Shown here one piece after another: positions 36,101 through 46,900 of a stretch of DNA of 64,000 nucleotides. A program made the position numbers and the translations under genes. The notes beneath the pieces are model-generated. The model had not been told where the DNA came from. It saw only the letters and a program-made list of their open reading frames with translations, and searched no databases. Positions within the stretch are counted from its first letter, which is position 1; every line of letters begins with the position of its first letter. Origin of the DNA: Pachyseris speciosa (lineage: Eukaryota > Cnidaria > Anthozoa > Scleractinia > Pachyseridae); NCBI GenBank assembly GCA_016490735.1, contig JAEMWC010000023.1, positions 1,904,501 to 1,968,500 of the forward strand, read 5' to 3'.

Positions 36101-39100
36101 AAAAAGTCTAACTGTTACCAATATTTTTTCAAACACTGCTCCAAACATACAAGTCGAATCAAGCAGTACCCCTTTCTTGACGATTGACGAAGTGGAACAA
36201 GTCCATCGACAAAGGGCAGTCAGTCTTATCAGCCATGTTTTTCAGCTAACGTATGCCGCTATACTAGACGCACTGATTCAAGAAGAAAAAATAACTCGCT
36301 GCAACGGCTGCGCCGTTCAACATCCAAGTCAAAGACAGCACTCCTGCCTGATGATGGATAGCGAATCTATGCCTAGACTTGCCCGATCTCTTTTAACCCT
36401 GATTGGTTCATGTAGAATGTATTACGAATTCAAAATAAAAGCGGGTAGATTTCGAAAGCGATATCGTTCAAGCATTCGCTTCGCTAGGAAAAAAATCTAA
36501 CTGTCACCAATATTTTTTCAGACATTGCTCCAAACATGCAAGTCGAATCAAGCGCTAATGTTGTAACTTAGTTGAAATACAGGAACGTATTTGTTGTGTG
36601 GCAGCAAAACTGATCCATCTATTCGAAAAACCGCTTGGCTCTGACTGTTCTTTTATTAAGTGGTAGTTCCATTCACACAACCAAAACACACACATGACAG
36701 AAATTTTAACCGAAAACTGCGTTCTCTTCTATCTCAATACTGAAAACCCCGATACTATCTGACCTCTCAGCTTTTTTCGTTTTCCGCTCCGTTAGTCACG
36801 CACGCCTTATGCAAAACGGATCTCAGCTCTTCTCTCAGCCCTATATTTGCATACAAACTCTGAAGTAAAAAGGCCCAAGGGACAACCTTCTACCATTCAA
36901 CAACGACAATAGACGGCTTAAGTTGTTTGGAACGATCAATATAAACACGCGACTAATATGAATTACACGTTTCTTGAGTGACAAACATAAACTTTATTGT
37001 CTTTTCTCAGCGAATACAGAAACAATACAGAAAGTGATTTGAAATGAATAAAAATACATTTATTGACGACAAAAGCTCCAACAACTACGAAATTCTTAGC
37101 ACAAAGTATCAGGAAATTAGGATGCAATCAATTGTCTTCATCTTCGCTTGGAAGATAATGACTCTTCTTAAAAGATTCTGAATCAATATGTTTCACTGTG
37201 TGACAATCAGTGCAGCAAATAAATCCATCTGTCGAGAGTTTACGATCAACAGGAATTTTGCATGCGCAAATCGGACAAATCTTATAACCATCATGCCAGT
37301 GGCATCTTGGGCATTTCACTGCTGCAGTTTGGTAGATGTTTCCTCCGTTACAATGGTAGCAAGAGCCTTTTCCTTGACGCAAAATCTCTGGACTTGTGTT
37401 CTCTTCAGAACATTCAACGTCTGAATTTCCTTCATGTTCCAGATTTGGAGGGTTTTCGGTTTCTCTGCCATCTTCAACATCACTGCTTTCGGAAACCATT
37501 TCTTCATCACCAGCCTCACCTTCTTCATCTCGTTAGGCTCGTTCTTTTTCCATTAGCTCAGCCAAAGTTTTCTTATTCTTTATATACTGTTTATTAATTC
37601 CTAACTCTGCCAACCCGTCTATAAATGTTTTGAGGGCGCGGGGTTTGCTAACCTCGTCGTTATAAGGGAGTAACACATATTCAACCAGCTCTGAGATGTT
37701 GGTCACTGGTATTATTCGCTGGTTTCAAAGTAACTGTCCACGAGGTGTCCAAAACAAAATATCCTTGGAAGCCGCCATGCTGTGTAATAAATCGGAGGCC
37801 TGTTGTCTGGAAACAGCTTGGGAAAGTCCTTCTAAACATCTTTAATTCGAGGTTCCTCGTCATCACTTTCCTCTTCACTTGTGTTAGTGTCCTCATAATC
37901 ACTCTCTTCCTCTTTATCCCAATCGACCTTTCTCTTCATATTGACCAGCACTCACTAACCACAAGAACCAACTGAACACACTACAGAGTAGTTCGCGATT
38001 TTTTATAACATTAGGGGCCCAAAGCTAGTTACAACTGGTATCAACAAATCTTGAATAAAGCCTCCACCCTCTTGAGCAAGGGTTTGCTTCTTTGTCTTGT
38101 AAGGAATACTTGGCTCAGCAAGATTAAGAATGGCATCCTTGAATGGAATCATTTTACGCTTATCTTCTTCAGAGACTGGAATATTTCCACCAAGCACATT
38201 ATAAATAATTTGCACTAATGCGTGCATCTGTTGTGGAGTGGCTGTTTCTAGGAGAAACTGACGCTGATGTTCAGGGCAACAAGTTAAGATTTCAAGGAAA
38301 CCGCGATTGTTCTTTACTACTCGAGACATGGTCATAGAATGAATTAAGGATAGTAGGCGCCAGTATTTTATAGAGAGCCCAGCTTAATTTATGACCAAAG
38401 TTCAAAGTCGTCTTGGTCTTGATCCAACACAACTGTTTTTCGTTTCTTCCCTGGAGGTAAAAAACGAAACTGCACTTACCTTTTTGTAGCTTTCTGACCA
38501 CTCCCAGCCTGAGATACTAGATCACCAATAGCTTCTCTACTTCGCTTTGCAAGCGCTGTGTTAACATGATCTCCATCAAGAACATCTTGAGCGACTTGAG
38601 CACCTGTTTGTAGTGCCTTTTTGCCGAGTACCTTAGCACCTTGTTGTAATGAGGCATCGCCCAGCGAAACAAGCCTTTAAATATGGAACCTAAGCCATAT
38701 CCCTGCTGAAATCGGGATCCGTGGAAAGCCGGTAAATTACCTCCTTTTTGCTTAGCTTGTTTTAGATAATAATCTTCATACAACTTGGTATTTGGAATGT
38801 AAAGTTTCTTCATTTCTACTCTGACGAAAATGAAGTGTAAACAACACTTTCCCAAACATGAATGACATACTTTCTCCAGTGTCTCGCTTTATATTGATTT
38901 CAATATAGTGATAGAGCAAAATAATTGAGGAGAAGGAGGGAAAACAATAGAATTGAGGAGGAGGAGGAGGAGGGAAAACAAAAGAATTGTGGTGGTGGTG
39001 GTGGTGGTGGCGGCGGCAGTGGTGGCGGCGGTAGTGGTAAACAATAGAATTGTGGTGGTGGTGGTGGTGGCGGTGGCGGTAGTGGTAGTGGTAAACAATA

Positions 39101-42100
39101 GAATTGTGGTGGTGGTGGTGGCGGTAGTGGTAAACAATAGAATTGTGGTGGTGGTGGTGGTAAACAATAGAATTGTGGTGGTGATGGTGGCAGTGGTGGT
39201 AAACAATAGAATTTTTGTGCTGAAGCCTATATCATTGTGAAACATGACACATTTTGTCAGTTGATGTTAAGCTTCGATTCAGTTGACATGAGTTGGTCCT
39301 GTCCTGTTTGTCAAAAGGTTTTATCCAGAAAAGATAGTATGCAAAGACACATAAACAGTAAACACAATAATTATTCCGGTTCCCCTCCAGTTATACCGAT
39401 GTCTCAATAAAAGTGTCGACGGTTTCAAATGCTTCACCCATTTACCTGCATGGTTGCAGGAATGACTGGCTCGGGAAAAATGTTCTGGGTGCAATCACTC
39501 TTGCAACAAGCTCAAACCGTGATCGATCAGCCACTGGAGAGAATAATCTGGTGTTATTCACAGTGGCAACCCGCTTACACCCAGTTATTGATGATGATTC
39601 CGACAATGGAATTTGTCAAGGGGATTCCACCATCTCTAGACAATGATTCCTATTTGGATGTCAACATACGCAACTTGATTGTCATCGACAACCAAATGAT
39701 TGAAGCAGGAAGTGATAATCGGATCGTGAACCTGTTTACAAAAGGATCCTATCATCGAAACCTGAGCGTTATTTACATTGTACAAAATCTGTTTCACCGA
39801 GGCAAAGGCAACCGAAGCATCAGCTTAAACAATCATTACTTGGTCCTTTTCAAGAATCCTCGGGATAAACTGCAGATTTTGACTTTAGCCAAACAAATGT
39901 ACCCAAGACAAACTGCTTTGTTTTTAAAAGAGTACGAAGAAGGGGTGAGAAGACCGTTTGGGTATCTTTTTGTTGATGTCAAGCCAACGACTCCAGATAG
40001 TTGCAGATTGCGAACAAATGTATTACCTGGCGAAGAAAGATTCGGCAAAGCGTTCGAAGAGAGTAACATTTCCAAGGAACTGCTCCAGTATCTCAAGCAG
40101 CAAACCCAGATGATTCCCCCGGTAATTCCGGAGATGCAGCGCATTCAGAATAATATGGATAACCTTCTGTATCGTACAAACCTTGGAGACGACGAAAGAG
40201 CGAGGCAGTACATGCAGTTGCAAAACAAGTTGTTAACATAAAAACACCAGTTCAATTCCTTAACACCTGAAGCAACAATTCTGCCTCATCCTCAAGGGCG
40301 GGAACACATTTCTAACAAGGCTATGGTAAACAATTTGCCAACAGTGCCACCAACTCCAGGTCAAGCGCCAGCACTTGAACCAACAGTAAAGGATCCAGCC
40401 CCACATCCCTTATCTACCATAGCAACCTCCACGCCCGCACCTCCCTCCCTCCCTCCGTCGATCTTGACACCCCCTCCCACAGTCGAAACGCTGTCGCCAG
40501 CAAGAAAGCGTAAACGCCCACAATTAAAATTTGTAAATTACATGGACGATGAACCAAAGAAGCTTTCAAGATGATCTCGACGTTTACACAGGAAGTCACC
40601 TTACAAGTATTCCAAGTATTGTCACTCAAGAAACGTGTAATTCATATTAGTCGCGTGTTTATATTGATCGTTCCAAACAACTTATGCCGTCTATTGTCGT
40701 TGTTGAATGGTAGAAGGTTGTCCCTTGGGCCTTTTTTACTTCAGAGTTTGTATGCAAATATAGGGCTGAGAGAAGAGCTGAGATCCGTTTTGCATAACGC
40801 GTGCGTGACTAATGGAGCGGAGAACGAAAAAAGCTGAGAGGTCCTGAAGATAGTATTGGGGTTTTCAGTATTGAGATAGAAGAGAACGCAGTTTTCGGTT
40901 AAAATTTCTGTCATGTGTGTGTTTTGGTTGTGTGAACGGAACTACCGCTTAATAAAAGAACAGTCAGAGCCAAGCGGTTTTTCGAATAGATGGATCAGTT
41001 TTGTTGCCATACAGCAAATACGTTCCTGTATTTCAACTAAGTTACAACATTAGCACTTGATTCGACTTGCATGTTTGGAGCAATGTCTGAAAAAATATTG
41101 GTGACAGTTAGACTTTTTTCCTAGCCGCTTTTATTTTGAATTCGTAATACATTCTACATGAACCAATCAGGGTTAAAAGAGATCAGGCAAATCTAGGCAT
41201 CTTCGCTATCCATCATCAGGCAGGAGTGCTGTCTTTGACTTGGATGTTGAACGGCGCAGCCGTTGCAGCGAGTTATTTTTTCTTCTTGAATCAGTGCGTC
41301 TAGTATAGCGGCATACGTTAGCTGAAAAACATGGCTGATAAGACTGACTGCCCTTTGTCGATGGACTTGTTCCACTTCGTCAATCGTCAAGAAAGGGGTA
41401 CTGCTTGATTCGACTTGTATGTTTGGAGCAGTGTTTGAAAAAATATTGGTAACAGTTAGACTTTTTCCTAGCGAAGCGATTGCTTCAACGATAGCAATTT
41501 CGAAATCTACCCACTTTTATTTTGAACACGTAATACATTCTACATGAACCAATCAGGGTTAAAAGAGATCGGGCAAGTTTGGGCAGGTCTATTGTTGCTA
41601 TTGAACTAGAGTGACGCTCATTAGTATGGAGGAAGGCATTTTTACCTAGACGCTTAATTAATATGCAGGAAGACACTTATTATTATGCAGGAAGGCAGGG
41701 GAAGGCAAGGGGAAGGCAGGGGAAGGTAGGGGAAGGCAAGGGGAAGGCAGGAGAAGGCAGGGTAAGGCAGGGGAAGGCAGGGGAAGGCAGGGGAAGGTAG
41801 GGGAAGGCAGGGGAAGGTAGGGGAAGGCAGGGGAAGGCAAGGGGAAGGCAGGGGAAGGCAAGGGGAAGGCAGGGGAAGGCAGGGGAAGGCAAGGGGAAGG
41901 TAAGGGGAAGGCAGGGGAAGGCAGGGGAAGGCAAGGGGAAGGCAAGGGGAAGGCAGGGGAAGGCAAGGGGAAGGCAGGGGAAGGCAAGGGGAAGGCAAGG
42001 GGAAGGCAAGGGGAAGGCAGGGGAAGGCAGGGGAAGGCAAGAGGAAGGCAGAAACGAGGCTTAAAATGCTCAACCCCTACTACTTTCCTTTTTGTTATGG

Positions 42101-43907
42101 AAAACCTTATTCCACTTACCCTCTTATTCCTACATGTAAACCAGAATAGGAATAAGCAGAAAAGTTTAAAAAATGCGCCCTAATGTTCTTTTGTACTGCA
42201 AAGCCTCGATGGTGGTTCTGTTTGGTGGTAAATTTTTATTTATACTTCTTTATTGGAAACTGCAAACTGAAGAGCCACATAATATGTGTGTACAGCTAGA
42301 CTAGTAGTTCTTATTATGGTCCCAAAAACTGAGGGGGTTTTTTAGAGTTTATTAATAATTGTTTTTTTTTTTACAGAGGACTTTGGAAAGAGAGGTTCGT
42401 GGTTGCCAAGTGTTGATCATCTGGACTGATTGTGATAGAGAAGGAGAAAACATTGGATTTGAAGCCATCAATGTTTGCCAAAGTAGTAAGAGTTCTCATT
42501 TTTTGTTGTTCTTTTCAGGCATACCAACTCTGCAATTTTGTCAAAACCTTGGCAACATCCACTCCACACACTATACCATCATCTCTAATAATGATCATAA
42601 TTGAAGGGCTGGGGGCATAAACTGCCTATGTAGAGTTTTAGGTGTTTTTTTTTTTGCATACGTTATTTCCTCGAAAACGAAAAAGAAATCGGTGAAAAAA
42701 AAATATGGGACAATGTTTTTGAATCAAAATGCAGTTCACATGCAAAAATTTGGACAAATCCAAGCAAACTAAAAAAATGGCCAAAAATTCCACATAGGCA
42801 GTTTTTGCCCCCAGCCCTTCATGAAGTCAAGCTCATTTGTATGCGTACTGTATTAATATTCATACGTGAATTATGTGAACATTTGTGAAGAGTAAAACTA
42901 AAACTGGACGTGAAATGATTGACAGGTAGAAAGGATTGTTTGATAGTGTGACATAGACTATAAATTTGGCAGTTAAAACATTGATTAAGCTCATCGGATA
43001 CGAAACTTACGTGAGTGCTGGAGCTGTGGATCGCTACTTATTAACTGCATTATCGGTTTGCCTTCCCGCCTGGTGATCAAAAGACTTCATGAAAAGTCCG
43101 GAGATCCGCAAGTTTTTAACGCTTCTGAAAGAATCCAGTTAGCGTTTTCTCTGTGCTTACCAAATCACAATGAGATATAAGCTTAAGTTGACTGTTGGGT
43201 TTTCGAGTACAGAGTAGAAGCCAGGCGGAAAAAGTCTGAAAATAACTCTCGTCTCAAAAAGCGGCGCGTCATTGCTAGTCTTGGTCCATTTCTCAAAGGT
43301 TGCCATGCTGAAAGCTTGGAAAGCGAGAGTGGTTTTTGGACTTTAGGCAAAAAGTGTATGTTTGAAGAGTCTTGTTGTACGCGCTTGGAGCAGACAATGA
43401 TCCCAGAATTCATTGCGGTCAAAGAGGGCGCTGTCTGAAGTCAAAAACTCTCGCGGGGGGCGGTGGGTTGGGGCAGATTATTACTTGTTTTCAGTAAAAA
43501 CTCTACCTTATAAAATGACTTTGAAAACTGTCTAAAAGCTGCTGCACCGAGGTTTCCATTGTTCATTAATTTTGAAGAGCGTATTTTTTGAAACCACTCA
43601 TGACATGAAATCCCAGCTTGCTTTTACTGTTAGCCGTGAAATAGTTGGTCGAAACCAATCCTAAGACTTCAGAAACGCTACCGAGAATTCATTCGGCACA
43701 AAGTGAAGTCTGCTTGTGTTCAATGAGTATCTTGAACACAATCCATGGAAAAGTTGCATTGGCGTGCACGGCAAACATTCAAAGCAATATTAAGCAGTAC
43801 TCCTCGCAATTCGTCTGTGTGAATCAGATGTACGTAAACAATGGATGATAACGTGAACGATCGCCGCAGTTATGAACACAACTTAAGCAGGAGTGAAACC
43901 AAAAAAA

Positions 43908-43938
<31 letters not shown>

Positions 43939-46900
43939 CGGAAAAAAAAAACGCTCGTACGGGATTCGAACCTACAACCTCTGCGAAACCGGTGAATTGC
44001 TGTAACATCCGTGCTTGTTGGTTCGTAACAAAATATCTGTGACTGATGAACAAGTGAGAATGAATATTTGGTAAACACGCTGCCGAATTTTAACACAGAA
44101 ATCACTTTTGCGTTGATCGCCTTGGGTTTTTGCTTCTATGGAGGCTAATAAACTACAGCAAAAAGTATTATCACGCGAGATAAACATTTGTGCGCGACTA
44201 CAGTCATTGTGATGAGACAATCCATCACGCGTGATAAAGGGATTGAATTTCATGCAATTTTTTTTACGTTTTGGAGCCAAGTTAATTTCAGAAAAGAGTT
44301 AAGTATTTCTGTCAAATTCTTTCACTGTCGTCATTTACGTTAATTTTTATAAGATTTTCATTCTATTGTTTTCCACTTGACGATGAAAATGAATCCATCA
44401 AAAACGTTTCAACTGATGAAACCACGCGCAAGTTTTAATTTACTACGCAACACAACGTTCTGAGTAAACGAAACACGACGGAAAACAGTGTACTCTTAGG
44501 ACTCTTAATTTTTGCCCTAGAACATCTGATTAACTCAAATTTTTGCTGTAGGTCACCAATAGGAGTTGTCTTGCCAAAAAGTTTCTTCAAGTCAAAACAG
44601 CCGTCTTTAACATTTTGTGATTTTTCAGCCATCGGCAAGCTTTTTGCGCACTGATTTAGAATCAACCGAGGTTTTTGTAAGCTGGATTTAAGATGTACGC
44701 TGTATTGAGGACAAACAACCGACTTTAGCGCTGTGTTATATCTGCCAAAGCCTTTCCGAAAGAACTTAGAGTCAACCAAGGCAACTAGGCGCTGTTTTCG
44801 ACTCGGACGAACCCTTCAGTTAAGTTGATTCAGACTCAAACAACCTCGCTTTAACGCTAGCGTTGACATTAACACTAACACTAACCCTAACCATGTCCCT
44901 AACCCTATCCCTAGCCCTAGCCAACGCTCTAACCCTAATGTTAAGTCCAACCTAAACCCAACAATAACCCTGAATCTCTTCGGAGTGAGTGCTGTTTTCA
45001 GGTCGGACAAAATCTTTGCGCGCTGACCTGAGGTTAACCAAGGCTGCTGTGTGCTGTTTTTTTTTAAGTCAACCACGAATATTGTGCACAGTTTTCGTGC
45101 CAAGCGAGCTTGTTGAGTGTTATGATTAAGAAAAAACAACACATTGCGCATTACGTCTAACTGAACAGAAACGTTCTGTGTTCTCTTAAATCGGTTACGA
45201 GCATTTGGCGCTTAGTCTTTCACTCAAAGAATACCCTTGGGCATTGTTAATTAGCATACTCCACCATATGAAGGGCTGGGGGCATAAACTGCCTATGTAG
45301 AGTTTTAGGTGTTTTTTTTTTGCATACGTTATTTCTCGAAAACGAAAAAGAAATTGGTGAAAAAAATATGGGCAATGTTTTTGAATCAAAATGCAGTTCA
45401 CATGCAAAAATTTGGACAAATCCAAGCGAACTAAAAAAACAGCCAAAAATTCCACATAGGCAGTTTATGCCCCCAGCCCTTCAATTATGTCAATAACCAA
45501 TGGATCCTTCAGCCAATATTTAAAGCCATAATGACCATTATGCCTGCTAAATCAAACTTGTGGTAGTATAAACATAACTTTTGTAAATTGAATGTTTTAA
45601 AGTTGTTGAAAGCACACTTTCATATCAGTCTGGTTGATGCAGGGCTGTCTTTAAGGGCTGGGGGTTGGGTATTTTGCCTGTAAATTCTGAGTTAGACCCC
45701 AGTTACTTTGATAGAAAAACAGCATACAAATTATTGACTATAACATAATTACTGGATCACCCAGATACTTTTTGCACAACCCTGCCTACATCAAAATTTA
45801 GTGACAGTCCTGTTCCAGTACAGTAATTAAAATTACGTTGTAGGTCAAAATGATTTTAAACTTGGTTGAAAATCTTTTTCCTTTGTCTTCTGTATCCTTA
45901 TATGTAATTATGAACAAGTACAATGTGTAGGGTGGAGACAAAGGAATTTCATTTTGACCTACAATAATTAACAACTGTATCGCTAAATGGAGGTTGGGTG
46001 CCCCAGACATCCAGGAGCTTCCACTATTGGTAGCTGGCTCCAAGATGAGACTGCTTCCATGGCTGGCAAATCCTGGCAACAGGGTTTTGAAAATGGGGAA
46101 AAGTACAAGGGGGAAAATGCAGAGTAGCCAGAGCAGTGGGGCAGTGGTGCCTGCAGCAAAGCTGCATTGGGGAGAGTGGGCGAGGGGGTTTGCCTCTCCT
46201 GTAGGGGGGGGGGGGTTACATCTGTATTCTCTGAGGTGCAAGCTGGTGCATTTCAGGCCCAAAAAGTTACTTTTAGTTCATTGTATACTTAATTAGCAGT
46301 TTCAAACACGATGTGGAGAAAGAAACAAGTCAAATAGCAGGATCAAATAAAGTTTTCCACTGGAAATTGCAAATGCTTTCCGCGACTGGTTTCCGGTCTG
46401 CTCGAATGCGAACAGTCAGAAAGAACAAAATGTTTTATCTTTAACTTTAAACCATAGGTATTGCTATTTTAATTTGTTCTGAAATTTTGATCCCTTCATC
46501 TTCTTCATCAACTCACTTTGGAATACCAAAAGCACCTGGCGCTACCGCTCTGTATAGCTGGTGGCTTGCGTAGGGTGTCGTCTGCTTTTGAAAACACTGT
46601 GGCAACCCACCCATAAGCCCCCACATGGAAGGGAAGAAGGGCACCTGTCACATTGTAAGAACAGTGGAACTAAGGGAGGGTGAGGGGGACAACCCAGAAA
46701 TTACGCTACAAGACAGAACAACTCTAGCAAAAGCACTGCAAATAAGCTACACTGTACAACAAAATTAATGCACAAGGAATCCAGGGGCATGTGGACAATA
46801 GACAGCTGACTGCACAGGAATACCAACACTAGCTCAAAATATGCACTGGCGCATGATCAAGAACGAACATAGCAAACTGCATGAGAATGCAGACCCCTGA

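Larger units (their letters stand above)
35781..42084. mobile_element. complete 6.3-kb Maverick/Polinton-type element, non-autonomous
   Basis: Termini AGTAGTAGGGGTTGAGCATT and AATGCTCAACCCCTACTACT are exact complements. The 6-bp sequence TTCCTT flanks both ends (35775-35780, 42085-42090). AGT...ACT termini with 6-bp target duplications are the known signature of Polintons. Long TIRs (35781-36983 and 40620-42084) each carry a copy of one gene. Between them: minus-strand genes at 37128-37778, 38003-38335 and 38476-38813, and plus-strand packaging-ATPase gene at 39288-40574, divergent from a G-rich spacer. No B-family polymerase, retroviral-type integrase, protease or major capsid gene is visible, so movement would need proteins from elsewhere. 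Every large gene has disabling changes. It sits in TOP3A intron 4. Confidence 0.8.
40620..42084 (-). repeat. right terminal inverted repeat of the Polinton-type element
   Basis: Complement of 35781-36983 with small differences. Longer because its CCTTCCCCTG minisatellite (41690-42052) is expanded. Confidence 0.8.
42602..45483. mobile_element. repeat copy B, bounded by two direct 215-220-bp units
   Basis: Units 42602-42821 and 45269-45483 are about 95% alike and in the same orientation. Each begins TGAAGGGCTGGGGGCATAAA and ends with its complement, so each unit is itself a small TIR element. The DNA between matches copy A (31578-35660) in order and orientation. In TOP3A intron 5. Confidence 0.7.

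Noticed and set aside
36960..37060. A second TIR pair or origin inside the Polinton-type element
   Set aside because: The inverted similarity ends cleanly at TTCTTGAGTGACA, with no further symmetrical structure beyond.
38889..39245. Thr-rich (minus) and Val-rich (plus) ORFs
   Set aside because: By-products of the TGG triplet repeat in the Polinton spacer.
41654..42073. Long Pro/Leu/Ser ORFs (109-139 aa) on the minus strand
   Set aside because: They are translations of the GGGAAGGCAG minisatellite in three frames and carry no independent coding signal.
44860..44945. Interstitial telomere marking a chromosome fusion
   Set aside because: Only about 85 bp, very degenerate and confined to one copy of a repeat; slippage is the simpler explanation.
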